Below, in pieces: positions 27,308 through 36,605 of a DNA stretch of 64,000 bases. Both the position numbers and the translations under genes were made by a program. The number at the start of each line of letters is the position of its first letter. The first letter of the stretch is position 1. The stretch covers positions 3,596,001 to 3,660,000 of the forward strand of contig NZ_CP027858.1 of the NCBI RefSeq assembly GCF_005519465.1, in the 5' to 3' direction. A model generated the notes under the pieces. That model was not told the origin of the DNA, did not search any database, and worked only from the letters and a program-made list of their open reading frames with translations. Source of the DNA: Streptomyces clavuligerus (GTDB lineage Bacteria; Actinomycetota; Actinomycetes; Streptomycetales; Streptomycetaceae).

Positions 27308-28726
27308 TCACAGGGCGATCGGGGACAGGGTCAGCAGATAGGTCCCATAGGCGAACGACAGCGCCGCCAGGGCGGCCGTCACCACCGCCGCGGGCCCGGG
27401 GCGGGCCCGTGCCAGGGCCTTCGCCGCGGGCAGCAGCAGCGGGAAGGCGGGCAGCAGAAAACGCGGCTTGGACTCGAAGAAGCCCGAGCCGCCGACGGTG
27501 ATCAGCACCAGCACCGCCGTGAAGACCAGCAGCGGCAGCGGCGGCCGGTCCAGGACGAGCAGCGCGAACAGCACCACGCCCGCCGCCACCAGCGTCAGCG
27601 TCACCGCCAGCGGGAGCGGCGCGGGCCGCAGCACGATGTCCCGCACCACCCGCAGCGACCCCTCGCCGAAGTCGAACGTCGACGTCCAGCGGCGCTGCAC
27701 GGCGAAGTAGCCGCCGAGCGGATCGCCCTCGCGCACCCCCACGTACAGCACATACGCGCACCAGCCGACGGGTGCGAGGGCCGCGCCCGCCGCGGGGCGC
27801 CAGCCGACGCGTTCCCCGTCGCGGAGGGCGCGGAACCCATGGAGCGCGGCGGTGGCGACGACCGCGGCGGCCACCGCGACCCCGTTGGGCCGCGCGGCCC
27901 CGGCACAGAGGGAGAGGGCACCGGCCCACAGCCAGTACCCGCTGATCAGCGCGTACAGCGACCAGGCGGCGAAGGCGCAGAGCAGGGGCTCCGTATACGC
28001 CATGGTCAGCACGATCGAGTGCGGCAGCAGCCCCCACAGCAGCACCAGCGCGGTCGCGGTCCGCCGTCCGTGGAGCCGGTTGCCGACGGCGAACACCCCC
28101 CAGGCGGCCACCGCTGCGGCGGTCCAGGAGATCAGCAGCCCGGCGGTGCCGCCGGTGACGGGGAGGACCGAGGTGACGGCGCGGACCAGCCCCGGGTAGA
28201 GCGGGAAGAAGGCCAGATCGCTCTGGACGGCGCCGTCGGGCCAGGTCAGGGTGCGGCCGTAGCCGTGCTCGGCGATCAGCAGATACCAGTCGGAGTCCCA
28301 GGACCGCGCCAGGACCCGGCGGGGCGGACGGTCGATGTGCCGGGCCCAGCCCGCCATCACCAGCAGCCCGGTCAGCCGGGCGGCGGCGAACAGCCCCAGC
28401 GCGGGGGCCGCCCGCCGGAGCGCGGCGCGCCAGGGGGCCGCCGCCCCGGCCCGCCGCTCCCCGCGCGCCAGGGGACCGGGGCGGTGTCCCGTACCCGCGG
28501 GGACGTCCGCCGACGTGTCATCCGCCAACGGGGTGTCCGTCGACGCGTCATCCGCCGACGGGCTGTCCGTCGACGGGGCATCCGTCGCCGCGTTGTCCGC
28601 CGACGGGCTGTCCGCCGCCGGGGCATCCGTCGCCGCGTTGTCCGCCGACGGGCTGTCCGCCGCCGGGTCGTCCGCTGTCGTGTCGTCGAAGGTCTCTGCG
28701 GACAGGGAACACCTCCGGGCGCGCAC
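27308..28726 (-). CDS. membrane mannosyltransferase-like protein (GT-C, PIG-V type)
   Basis: Up to 472 residues. Residues 16-75 are a low-complexity Ala/Asp/Ser/Thr region of 15-residue repeats. From about 110 there are eight to ten membrane helices. The first large extracytoplasmic loop carries SWDSDWYLLIAEHGYG, whose Asp fits the catalytic position of GT-C enzymes, and FPLYPGLVR follows. It would transfer a sugar from a polyprenyl-phosphate donor outside the membrane. The start is uncertain: GTG 28726 has no clear ribosome site, and the true start may lie inside or after the repeats. Confidence 0.75.
   Translation of the reverse strand: MRARRCSLSAETFDDTTADDPAADSPSADNAATDAPAADSPSADNAATDAPSTDSPSADDASTDTPLADDTSADVPAGTGHRPGPLARGERRAGAAAPWRAALRRAAPALGLFAAARLTGLLVMAGWARHIDRPPRRVLARSWDSDWYLLIAEHGYGRTLTWPDGAVQSDLAFFPLYPGLVRAVTSVLPVTGGTAGLLISWTAAAVAAWGVFAVGNRLHGRRTATALVLLWGLLPHSIVLTMAYTEPLLCAFAAWSLYALISGYWLWAGALSLCAGAARPNGVAVAAAVVATAALHGFRALRDGERVGWRPAAGAALAPVGWCAYVLYVGVREGDPLGGYFAVQRRWTSTFDFGEGSLRVVRDIVLRPAPLPLAVTLTLVAAGVVLFALLVLDRPPLPLLVFTAVLVLITVGGSGFFESKPRFLLPAFPLLLPAAKALARARPGPAAVVTAALAALSFAYGTYLLTLSPIAL
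28505..28690. repeat. 45-bp in-frame tandem repeats
   Basis: About three to four degenerate copies of a 45-bp unit encode ADSPSADNAATDAP-like peptides at the N-terminus of the mannosyltransferase. Two copies are nearly identical. The reading frame is preserved. Confidence 0.8.
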
Positions 28727-28860
28727 GGGTCGTCAAGGAGACTTTCCGTTCCGCTGCCGCCGCGCGCGAGCGCTGCGGCCACGACACGGCCGGTTGCGTG
28801 CCCGTTGCCACCCGGTCGGCTGACAGCGGGCCGCGTGACGGCGGGTCCCGTCGCCCGGGC

Positions 28861-30063
28861 TCAGCCCCGCAGTGTGGACAGTCTGCGGATGGCTTCCTCC
28901 ACCACCTCGGTCCGCTTGCAGAACGCGAAGCGGACGAAGGGCGCGCCCTGTTCGCGGTGGTCGTAGAAGACCGCGTTGGGGATCGCGACGACCCCGCACC
29001 GCTTCGGCAGCGCACGGCAGAAGGCGAAGCCGTCCTCCTCGCCCAGCGGCCGGATGTCGGTGGTGACGAAGTAGGTCCCGGCGGGGCGGTGGACCGTGAA
29101 ACCGGCGTCCGCGAGCCCGGCGCAGAGCAGATCCCGCTTGGCCCGCAGCTCCTCGCGCAGCCCCGCGAAGTACGCGTCCGGCAGCCGCAGCCCCTCGGCC
29201 GCCGCGTACTGGAGGGGCCCCGCCGCCACATAGGTGAGGAACTGCTTGGCCGAGCGGACCGCCGTGACCAGCTCCGGGCTGCCCGTCGCCCAGCCGATCT
29301 TCCAGCCGGTGTACGCGAGGGTCTTCCCGGCGCTGCTGATGGTGACGGTCCGCTCCCGCATCCCCGGGAAGGAGACGAGCGGGATGTGCTCCCCCTCGAA
29401 CACCAGATGCTCGTACACCTCGTCCGTGACCACCAGCAGATCCCGCTCGACGGCGAGTTCGGCGACGGCGGCCAGCTCGGCGCGGGTCAGCACGGTGCCG
29501 GTGGGGTTGTGCGGGGTGTTGATCAGCAGCAGCCGGGTGCGCTCGGTGACGGCGTCCCGCAGTTCGTCGAGGTCGAGACGGTACGCGCCGTCCCGGGGGC
29601 GCAGGGTCACCGGCACCCGTCGGCCGCCCGCCATCGCGATGCACGCGGCGTACGAGTCGTAGAACGGCTCCAGCGCGACGACCTCGTCGCCCGGTTCCAC
29701 CAGGGCCAGCAGCGCCGCCGCGATGGCTTCCGTGGCGCCCGCCGTGACGAGGACCTCGGTGTCGGGGTCCACGGCCAGCCCGTGGAAGCGCCGCTGGTGC
29801 TCGGAGATCGCGTTCCGGAGCTCGGGGACCCCGGGGCCGGGCGGGTACTGGTTGCCCCGGCCGTCGCGCAGCGCCCGCACGGCCGCCTCGCGGACCTCCT
29901 CGGGGCCGTCGGTGTCGGGGAAGCCCTGTCCCAGGTTGATGGCTCCGGTCGCGGTCGCCAGCGCGGACATCTCCGCGAAGATCGTGGTGCCGAACTCCGC
30001 CAGCCGGCGGTTCAGCAGTGGTCGTGTCCGCGGCAGCGGTCCGGGCCCATCCATGGTCACCAT
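28861..30063 (-). CDS. class I/II PLP aminotransferase (kynurenine/methionine aminotransferase-like)
   Basis: 400 residues of fold-type I aminotransferase. INLGQGFPDTDGPEE (about 42-56) binds substrate, NTPHNPTGT is at 182-190, and VVTDEVYEHL at 211-220 supplies the Asp for the PLP ring nitrogen. SSAGKTLAYTGWKIGW (243-258) carries the Schiff-base Lys247. The final RFAFCK holds the carboxylate-binding Arg. The start ATG 30063 has GAGGA 7 nt upstream; the longer reading is rejected. It is close to the KAT/YbdL group; the kynurenine genes 10 kb away are suggestive but not linked. Confidence 0.85.
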   Translation of the reverse strand: MVTMDGPGPLPRTRPLLNRRLAEFGTTIFAEMSALATATGAINLGQGFPDTDGPEEVREAAVRALRDGRGNQYPPGPGVPELRNAISEHQRRFHGLAVDPDTEVLVTAGATEAIAAALLALVEPGDEVVALEPFYDSYAACIAMAGGRRVPVTLRPRDGAYRLDLDELRDAVTERTRLLLINTPHNPTGTVLTRAELAAVAELAVERDLLVVTDEVYEHLVFEGEHIPLVSFPGMRERTVTISSAGKTLAYTGWKIGWATGSPELVTAVRSAKQFLTYVAAGPLQYAAAEGLRLPDAYFAGLREELRAKRDLLCAGLADAGFTVHRPAGTYFVTTDIRPLGEEDGFAFCRALPKRCGVVAIPNAVFYDHREQGAPFVRFAFCKRTEVVEEAIRRLSTLRG

Positions 30064-30322
30064 GGCGCCATCCTCGGGGGAAGCTCTGGACTTCCTCAAG
30101 TCCGCTTTGGCCGCGGAGTGTCCGGGGCATTCTCCTTCCACCAGGACGAGGAAGCCCTGACAAGCGCTGATGGACACCGATAGGCGGGGATCAGCAGCGG
30201 CAGGCGGGGGCAGGCAGGGAGAATCGTCCAGGAATCGACAGAGACAGACAGGCACACAGAAGCAAGTCACGCGACGGCGCGGGGATCTCGCTTCGGGGGA
30301 AGAGAAAGATGGTGGGAGCGAT

Positions 30323-30598
30323 ATGACAGGTTTCGTGGTTCTGGTGCTCCTCCTGGCGCCCGCAGTGGTGATCGCGGGGGTCGTGGGCGTCGTGGCGCAT
30401 CGGCGCGGCCAGGTCTCCCCGCTCTATCGGCACGGCCAGGTCCCCCCGCGCTATCGGCGCGCGTCCGCGGGTGGCGGAGGCTCGCACTCCAGCGGCTCGG
30501 TCTGGGTGGGGGACGGCGGTTCCTGCGACACGTCGTCGAGTTCGTCGGGCTCGTCCTGCGGTGGCGGCGGCGGTGGCGGATGCGGCGGAGGCAGCTGA
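30323..30598 (+). CDS. small membrane protein with Gly/Ser/Cys-rich tail
   Basis: 91 residues. A single N-terminal helix (VVLVLLLAPAVVIAGVVGVV, about 5-24) is followed by a basic linker with two HGQVPP-like repeats. The tail is Ser/Gly-rich with three cysteines and a Gly run. Such tails occur at the ends of TIGR04222/TPM-type membrane proteins in Streptomyces. GGGAG precedes the ATG. Function is unknown. Confidence 0.65.
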   Translation: MTGFVVLVLLLAPAVVIAGVVGVVAHRRGQVSPLYRHGQVPPRYRRASAGGGGSHSSGSVWVGDGGSCDTSSSSSGSSCGGGGGGGCGGGS

Positions 30599-31015
30599 CA
30601 CGGGGCAGCGGCCTTCTCGCCCTCGGCCGGTTTCCGGCCGGGTCGAAGCAGGGGCGCCCGGCGGGTTTCCGCCGGGCGCCCCTGTCATGTTCCGGGCGGT
30701 GGTGGGGAAGTCCTCTGCCGTGAGCGCGGGGCGCCCGGGGCGCCTTGTCCCGGATGTCCGGGGTGCGGTGAAGCATGTGGTTGAACAGTTGAACCGTAAG
30801 TCCCCTAGGGGATGGAAACCCCTTCAAGTTGGGTAAAAACACTGCGAGCCCCGCGTACTTCATGATTCAGTCGCTGACGGAACCTGTTGGAACCACCCAG
30901 CCGTCGGGCCTGCTCACGGCCTCGATCAGGCGGTCCCCCCACTTTGTGAACTCCCGCTCAGGGGGCGCCTCAGGTTCACGTATCCACCGCCGACGCGTGT
31001 TTGCGGAGCCGACCC
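30599..31015. terminator. intergenic region with strong terminator
   Basis: A 16-bp perfect stem with a 4-nt loop lies at 30649-30684, ending the small membrane-protein gene. The remaining 330 bp are without a gene. 30780-30900 is AT-richer and presumably holds the promoter for the DUF2617 gene, but I cannot place a clear -35/-10. Confidence 0.8.
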
Positions 31016-31564
31016 ATGCTCACGACTCTCAGTACCGCCTACACCGATACCCGTGCCGACGATCTCGCCTGGGCACTCGGACGGGAGCCGCTTCCCGCCC
31101 TGGCCGTTCTCGACCTGGAGCTCTCCGGAGCGAAACTCCAGCTCAGGCTGCTCGGTGCCTCGCACCAAGTCCTGCTCGAATCCAAACGGAGCACCTGTTC
31201 CGAAACCGTCGCCTGCATGCCCGGCAGCAGCACCCCGCTGCCGCTGGGCGTGGCCAAGCGCGTCGGCGACTGGGAGTACGAGTTCGCCGCGCGCGTCGAG
31301 ACCCTCTCCAAGGGCTCGTTCGCGGGGCGCGCGCAGGAACTCCTCGCGCTGGTCGCCGACCACCCGCACTCGCTGGCCGGGACCTTCCCCGGCTCCCCGC
31401 TCGCCTTCACCGCGATGATGGCGCAGCGGGAGGAGGGCCAGGTGCGGTGGCGTACCTGGCACTCCTATCCACAGGAGGGGCGGCTGGTCGTCACCCGTAC
31501 CCGGGTGGGTGCCATCACCCCGAGACCGCGAGCGCGGCGCCCGCCGCAGCACGCCGTGCTGTAG
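31016..31564 (+). CDS. DUF2617 family protein
   Basis: 182 residues. The start MLTTLSTAYTDTRADDLAWAL and FSGS-type PGSPLAFTAM with WRTWHSYPQ match my recollection of DUF2617, an actinobacterial family of unknown function. The neighbouring membrane spermidine-synthase-like gene is a frequent companion in Streptomyces. GGAG lies upstream of ATG 31016. The tail is Pro/Arg-rich. Confidence 0.75.
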   Translation: MLTTLSTAYTDTRADDLAWALGREPLPALAVLDLELSGAKLQLRLLGASHQVLLESKRSTCSETVACMPGSSTPLPLGVAKRVGDWEYEFAARVETLSKGSFAGRAQELLALVADHPHSLAGTFPGSPLAFTAMMAQREEGQVRWRTWHSYPQEGRLVVTRTRVGAITPRPRARRPPQHAVL

Positions 31565-31602
31565 GGGCGCGGCGCGCGGGGTGTGCGCCCGGGATGTCCG
31601 GG

Positions 31603-31650
31603 GCGCGGTGCCGGGTCCGGAGCAGGGGCCGGACCCGGCACCGCGCTTTT
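31603..31650 (+). terminator. strong terminator; gap 31565-31877
   Basis: 18-bp perfect stem (31603-31620 with 31629-31646) followed by TTTT, directly after DUF2617. The rest of the 313-bp gap has no gene; TAGCGT at 31866-31871 ends 6 nt before the next ATG and is the likely -10 of a leaderless message. Confidence 0.9.
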
Positions 31651-31877
31651 CTCGTGTGTGCCTCCGGCGTGCGGGCGCGCGCCGCGCCCCCCGCGCCGTG
31701 TCCGCCGTGGTGCGTGCCCCGTCCCCGCGCCGTGTGCCCCGTTTTCCGCGCCCGGATCGCACGCGGGGCCCGGACCGCGCTCCGGCGGGAGGACGCCGCG
31801 CCCGGCTCGCCCGGCGCAGGGCAGGTGCACACGTGTGGGTGACAAACCGCTTCTGTATCGTGACGTAGCGTTACTGC

Positions 31878-33491
31878 ATGATCGACCGGACGCAGCAACT
31901 GGCACCGCCCCCCCAGGCCGCGCCGCTGCGGGTGCGCCCGGCGGCCGGACGCAGTCTGGTGCTGCTGGTCGTCTTCGTCTGCGCGGCCTGCGGTCTGGTG
32001 TACGAGCTGGAACTCGTCGCCCTCGCCTCGTATCTCATCGGCGACTCCGTCACCCAGGCGTCGGTGGTTCTCTCGGTGATGGTCTTCGCCATGGGCGTCG
32101 GATCGCTCCTGGCCAAACGGCTGCGCTGCCGGGCCGCCGTCGGCTTCGGGCTGCTGGAGCTGTCCCTCGCGCTCATCGGCGGCTGCTCCGCCCTGGTGCT
32201 CTACGCCTCCTTCGCCTGGGGCGGCGGGTCCCGGCTGGTACTGGTCTCCTTCTCGCTCATCATCGGCGTCCTCATCGGCGCGGAGCTGCCCCTGCTGATG
32301 TCCCTGATCCAGCGCGTCTCCCGGCGCGACCGCGATGTCGAGGGCACCGTCGCCGATCTGTTCGCCGTCGACTACGTGGGCGCGCTCGTCGGCGGGCTCG
32401 CCTTCCCCTTTCTGCTGCTGCCCTGGCTCGGCCGGCTCACCAGCGGACTGCTGACCGGCGCGGTCAACGCGGTCGTGGGCGGGCTGCTCGTGCTCTGTCT
32501 CTTCCGCCACGACCTGACCCGGCGGTCCCGCCTCTGGCTGCTGGTCGCCAATGCCGCCGTCCTCGCCGTGCTCGGCACCGCGACCGTCCTGGTCGACGAC
32601 TTCGAACGGGCGGCGCGCCGCGCGGTCTACGGCGACCGGGTCCGTGTCGCCCTGGAGACCGACGTCCAGGAGGTCGTCCTCACCGGCGGCCCCGGCGGTC
32701 CGCTGGATCTCTTCCTCGACGGCAGGCTCTGGGTCAGCGAAGGGGACGAGCGCCGCTATCACGAGGCCCTGGTGCACCCGGCCATGCGGGGCCCGCACAC
32801 CCGGGTGCTGATCATCGGCGGCGGCGACGGGCTCGCCGCGCGCGAGGTGCTGCGCTACCGGGGCGCCGCCTCGGTCACCGTCGCCGAACTGGACCCCGTG
32901 GTGGTCCGGCTGGCCCGTACCGACCCCGCGCTCACCGCCCTCAACCGGCACGCCTACCGCGACCCCCGGGTCCGCGTGGTCACCGGGGACGCCTTCGGCT
33001 GGCTGCGCTCCGCCCGTTCCGAACCCGTGTGGGACGTGGTGATCGTGGACCTGCCCGAGCCGGGCACCACCCGCAGCGCGAAGTTCTACTCGCAGGAGTT
33101 CTACGGGCTGTTGGGCGGCGCGCTCGCCGACGGCGGGCGGCTCGTCGTCCACGCCGGTCCCTCTGGCACCCGGCCGCGTACCTACTGGACCGTCGAGGCC
33201 ACCCTGCGGGCCGCCGGGTTCCGCGCCACCGCCTACCGCGCGGACGGCGGGCTCTCCCGGCTCGCCGCGGGCCCCGAACGGGAGGGGCGCGCCACGATGA
33301 CGGCCCCGTGCGACTGGGGTTTCCTGCTCGCGGCCCATGCGTCGGCGCCCCGGCTCGGCCTGGACTCCGGGGCTCCGCCGCTGACGTCGCTCACCCCCGG
33401 CCGACTGGCGGCCGACGCCCGGGAGACCGCGCTCACCCGGGTGCCCGCGCTCGCGCCCTCCACCCTGGTCCATCCGCGTTACGAGAACTGA
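31878..33491 (+). CDS. membrane-fused spermidine-synthase-like protein
   Basis: 537 residues. Residues 25-235 contain seven membrane helices ([17 protein letters not shown] at the start). The soluble half is an aminopropyltransferase/spermidine synthase fold: [38 protein letters not shown] (the decarboxy-SAM loop), VAELDPVVV and [12 protein letters not shown]. True spermidine synthases have DVIIxDxSDP; the DLPEP here leaves polyamine activity uncertain. The substrate may be membrane-linked. Likely leaderless. Confidence 0.8.
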   Translation: MIDRTQQLAPPPQAAPLRVRPAAGRSLVLLVVFVCAACGLVYELELVALASYLIGDSVTQASVVLSVMVFAMGVGSLLAKRLRCRAAVGFGLLELSLALIGGCSALVLYASFAWGGGSRLVLVSFSLIIGVLIGAELPLLMSLIQRVSRRDRDVEGTVADLFAVDYVGALVGGLAFPFLLLPWLGRLTSGLLTGAVNAVVGGLLVLCLFRHDLTRRSRLWLLVANAAVLAVLGTATVLVDDFERAARRAVYGDRVRVALETDVQEVVLTGGPGGPLDLFLDGRLWVSEGDERRYHEALVHPAMRGPHTRVLIIGGGDGLAAREVLRYRGAASVTVAELDPVVVRLARTDPALTALNRHAYRDPRVRVVTGDAFGWLRSARSEPVWDVVIVDLPEPGTTRSAKFYSQEFYGLLGGALADGGRLVVHAGPSGTRPRTYWTVEATLRAAGFRATAYRADGGLSRLAAGPEREGRATMTAPCDWGFLLAAHASAPRLGLDSGAPPLTSLTPGRLAADARETALTRVPALAPSTLVHPRYEN

Positions 33492-33568
33492 TCCGGCGCG
33501 GCGGTTCCCGGCCCGGGCGCGGACCGGAGCGCAGACGCGCCCGGGGCCCCTGGGTAGGCTCGGACCCC

Positions 33569-34780
33569 ATGGACCATCAGGTATTCGTTCCGGCCCCGGC
33601 GGAGGCCGTCCGCCGGGTGCTCCGCGACCCGGCCCGGCTCGCCCGCTGCGTCCAGGGATTCCAGCAGGACACCCAGGCGACCGGGGCCACCGGGGACACC
33701 TCGGGCCCGCTCTCCGGGAGGCTGCGCGTCCGCGCCGGGCGGCACACCATCACCTACCGGGGCGCGCTCACGACGGCGGCGGACGAGGAGGGTTTCACCT
33801 TCCGGGGGGAGGGCACGGAGGTGCGGGGCCAGGGCTCCGTGGCCGTGGCGTTGACGATCCGTCCGACGGCGGTGGACGGTGGGACGAACCTCGGCATCAA
33901 CGGTTCCGCGACGGTGGGGGGACGGCTGGCGGACCTGGCGCCCGAACTCCGGGCCCAGACCGCGCACCGGCTGCTCGACCGCTTCGGCGAGCGGCTGGCG
34001 GACGTGGCGCTGGAGCCCTCCGGCCCCGTCGGCGGACCCCCGTGCGACACCCCGTCGCCGACCGGCGCCGGGCCGGACGACACCTTCGCCCACGGCCGGG
34101 AGGAACCTCACACGATGGACGGAAACCCCCACGCCAACCGCCCTGACGAGAACGACGACGAGAACGAGAACGAGAACGAGAACGGCAACGGGAACGGCAG
34201 CGACGACGGCAGCGGGAGCGGGAACGAGGAGAACGGGAGCGGGGCCGGGAGCGAGGACGACGGCCGTATGGACGGCGAGGCCGCCCGGGGAGGTCGCGGC
34301 GGGGCAGAGGAAGACAGCCCCGTCAGCCCCGGCGCGGACCCCGAGGACGCTGCGGACGCCGGGAGCACCGGGGACACCGGAGGCGGCCGGGAAGCCGCCG
34401 CGTCGACACCGGACGCCGACGCCGACGCTTCGCGGGACGGCCGCTCCTCGGACGACGACCGCGTCTTCGACGCCCTGCGGGACCTCTCCGGCACCGGGGA
34501 GCTGCGCGACCTCGGAGACCTCGGTGACCTCGGCGGTCTTGACGATCTGCCCGCCCTGGGCGACGAGCCCCCCGTCGAGGCCGCCCATGCCCGCCGCACC
34601 ATGATCGGCCGCAGCGCCGAGGAGGTCGACCACGCCCCGCCGCGCGGCCGTTACGCCCCCGTCCCCGCGCCCGACGAGGGCCGCCGGGGTCTGCCGCTGC
34701 ACTGGATCGCGCCCGCCGCCGCCGCGCTGGCGATCGCCTCCGTCGTCGTCGGCCGGGCGCTGCGCCGCCGCCGCACATGA
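33569..34780 (+). CDS. SRPBCC-domain protein with acidic linker and C-terminal anchor
   Basis: 403 residues. The first 150 form a CoxG-like SRPBCC/START domain (MDHQVFVPAPAEAVRRVLRD, LADLAPELRAQTAHRLLDRF). Residues 180-340 are extremely acidic and Asn/Glu/Gly/Asp-rich, with four GDL/RDL-type short repeats (residues about 305-325). A single helix LHWIAPAAAALAIASVVVG near the C-terminus is followed by RALRRRRT. The domain would sit in the cytoplasm tethered by the anchor. TAGGCT ends 8 nt before ATG, indicating a leaderless start. Confidence 0.8.
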   Translation: MDHQVFVPAPAEAVRRVLRDPARLARCVQGFQQDTQATGATGDTSGPLSGRLRVRAGRHTITYRGALTTAADEEGFTFRGEGTEVRGQGSVAVALTIRPTAVDGGTNLGINGSATVGGRLADLAPELRAQTAHRLLDRFGERLADVALEPSGPVGGPPCDTPSPTGAGPDDTFAHGREEPHTMDGNPHANRPDENDDENENENENGNGNGSDDGSGSGNEENGSGAGSEDDGRMDGEAARGGRGGAEEDSPVSPGADPEDAADAGSTGDTGGGREAAASTPDADADASRDGRSSDDDRVFDALRDLSGTGELRDLGDLGDLGGLDDLPALGDEPPVEAAHARRTMIGRSAEEVDHAPPRGRYAPVPAPDEGRRGLPLHWIAPAAAALAIASVVVGRALRRRRT

Positions 34781-34815
34781 GGCCGCCGCCCCGGGGTGCC
34801 AGTAGGGTCCGAAGG

Positions 34816-35610
34816 GTGAACAGCAGCGAAGAGAACGTCCGGCTGACCGCCGGCGATGTGGAGTTGACCGTCGCCCCGCGCCACGGCTGCCGTATCGAGA
34901 GCCTGGCCATCGGCGGCACCGAACTCCTCCGCCAGGGTGAGCGGTACGGCTGCTTCCCGATGGCCCCCTGGTGCGGCCGGATCGAGAACGGTGTCTTCCG
35001 CGACGGTGCCGACCGCTATCAGATGCCGCTCAACGCGGCGCCGCACGCCATCCACGGCACCGTCCGGGACCAGCCCTGGCGCACCGCCCGGCACACGGCC
35101 ACCGAGGCGGCCTTCACCTGCGAGCTGGCCGAGCCCTGGCCGTACCCCGGCCGGGCCACCCAGGTGGTGGAGCTGGGGGAGGACTCGCTGACGCTCCGGA
35201 TGGGCATCGAGGCGACGGAGAACTCCTTCCCCGCACAGGCGGGCTGGCACCCCTGGTTCCGGCGCGTCCTCGGCGACAGCGAGGTACGGATCGACTTCGA
35301 CCCCGCCTGGCAGGAGGAGCGCGGCGGGGACCATCTGCCGACCGGCCGCCGGATCGATCCGCTGCCCGGCCCCTGGGACGACTGCTTCGGCATGCCCGAC
35401 GGGGTGCGAGTGACGCTCACCTGGCCCGGACGGCTGGAGCTGACCGTGACCGGCCGTACCGAGTGGGTGGTGATCTACGACGAGCAGCCGGAGGCGGTCT
35501 GCGTGGAGCCCCAGTCGGGTCCGCCCAACGGCCTCAACACCCTCCCCCGGCTCGTCACCCCGATCGACCCGCTGGAGATCGAGACCACCTGGACCTGGCG
35601 CCGCCTCTGA
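34816..35610 (+). CDS. aldose 1-epimerase family protein
   Basis: 264 residues of galactose-mutarotase-like beta-sandwich. APHAIHGTVRDQPW carries the conserved His, and QAGWHPWFRR with VCVEPQSGPPNGLN supply the second His and the catalytic Glu. It interconverts sugar anomers, perhaps of a phosphosugar. GTG 34816 lies 7 nt after TAGGGT, so it may be leaderless. It reads the same way as pyrE, 166 bp upstream of it. Confidence 0.85.
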   Translation: MNSSEENVRLTAGDVELTVAPRHGCRIESLAIGGTELLRQGERYGCFPMAPWCGRIENGVFRDGADRYQMPLNAAPHAIHGTVRDQPWRTARHTATEAAFTCELAEPWPYPGRATQVVELGEDSLTLRMGIEATENSFPAQAGWHPWFRRVLGDSEVRIDFDPAWQEERGGDHLPTGRRIDPLPGPWDDCFGMPDGVRVTLTWPGRLELTVTGRTEWVVIYDEQPEAVCVEPQSGPPNGLNTLPRLVTPIDPLEIETTWTWRRL

Positions 35611-35776
35611 GCACCGCGCCCGCCGCACCCCTGCACGGGCGGGGCCCCGCCGCGCCCCTGTCCCGGTGCGGCCCCGCTGTGCACCGGGCCTCCGCGCCGG
35701 GGCGGCCACCGGCCGTCACGGGCGCCCACCCGGCGCCCGGGCCGGGAGGGTGTCCGAAGCGCCTAAGCTCATGGGC

Positions 35777-36325
35777 ATGAGTGATGTACGTGCCGATCTG
35801 CTCCAGCAGATCAAGGACAAGGCCGTGGTGCACGGCAAGGTGACCCTCTCCTCGGGTCTGGAAGCCGACTACTACGTCGACCTCCGCCGGATCACGCTGG
35901 ACGGGGCCGCCGCGCCGCTGGTGGGCCAGGTCATGTCCGATCTGACCGCCGACCTGGACTTCGACTGCGTCGGCGGGCTCACTCTGGGCGCGGACCCGGT
36001 GGCCACCTCGATCCTGCACGCCGCCGCCGCGCGCGGACGCCAGGTGGACGCGTTCGTCGTCCGCAAGGCGGCCAAGGCCCACGGCATGCAGCGCCGGGTC
36101 GAAGGGCCGGACATCACGGGCCGCCGCTGCCTGGTCGTCGAGGACACCTCCACGACCGGTGGCTCCCCGCTGACCGCCGTCGAGGCCGTGCGCGAGGCGG
36201 GCGGCGAGGTCGTCGCCGTCGCCACGATCGTGGACCGTGCCACCGGCGCCGGAGAGAAGATCAGCCAGACGGCCGGGGTGCCCTACCTCTACGCGTACTC
36301 GCTGGACGAGCTCGGCCTGTCCTGA
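35777..36325 (+). CDS. pyrE: orotate phosphoribosyltransferase
   Basis: 182 residues. LSSGLEADYYVDLRRITLD opens the protein, VGGLTLGADPVATSILHAAA contributes the loop, and RCLVVEDTSTTGGSPLTAV is the PRPP motif with the two acidic residues. It makes OMP from orotate and PRPP in pyrimidine synthesis. Of the two ATGs, 35777 is favoured because TAAGCT ends 7 nt upstream (leaderless); 35771 would add two residues. Confidence 0.95.
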   Translation: MSDVRADLLQQIKDKAVVHGKVTLSSGLEADYYVDLRRITLDGAAAPLVGQVMSDLTADLDFDCVGGLTLGADPVATSILHAAAARGRQVDAFVVRKAAKAHGMQRRVEGPDITGRRCLVVEDTSTTGGSPLTAVEAVREAGGEVVAVATIVDRATGAGEKISQTAGVPYLYAYSLDELGLS

Positions 36326-36450
36326 GTCTCCTGCCTCCGGGGGCCTTCCGGGCCCCCTGTGCCCCGGGCGGAGCAGCGGCCCGGGGTGCCATCCCCCCGC
36401 CGAGCTGGCAGCTACCCCCTCTGACCTGCGACAACGACAAAAACTCGATT

Positions 36451-36464
36451 GTTTCACGTGAAAC
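36451..36464. promoter_or_regulatory. parS site (ParB-binding)
   Basis: GTTTCACGTGAAAC is a perfect 14-bp palindrome identical to the Streptomyces parS consensus. It lies in the 280-bp gap between pyrE and fba. ParB bound here would seed the segrosome; parS copies in Streptomyces cluster near oriC. Confidence 0.95.
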
Positions 36465-36605
36465 GGGAGTTCCACCGCACGGAGTATCGGGCCGGGCCGG
36501 GTGGAGCGTCCGGACCTGTCTGGAAAGATAGGGGCTGACGATGACGTCGCCCCCCAGGTCAGGGCCAGCTCATTTCGCTTACCCCGCACATCACAAGGAG
36601 CGGAC

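Noticed and set aside
31583..34780. 1065-residue plus-strand open frame
   Set aside because: Only its last 403 codons (from 33569) are a real gene; the rest is Arg/Pro/Gly-rich shadow of the spermidine-synthase-like gene in another frame.
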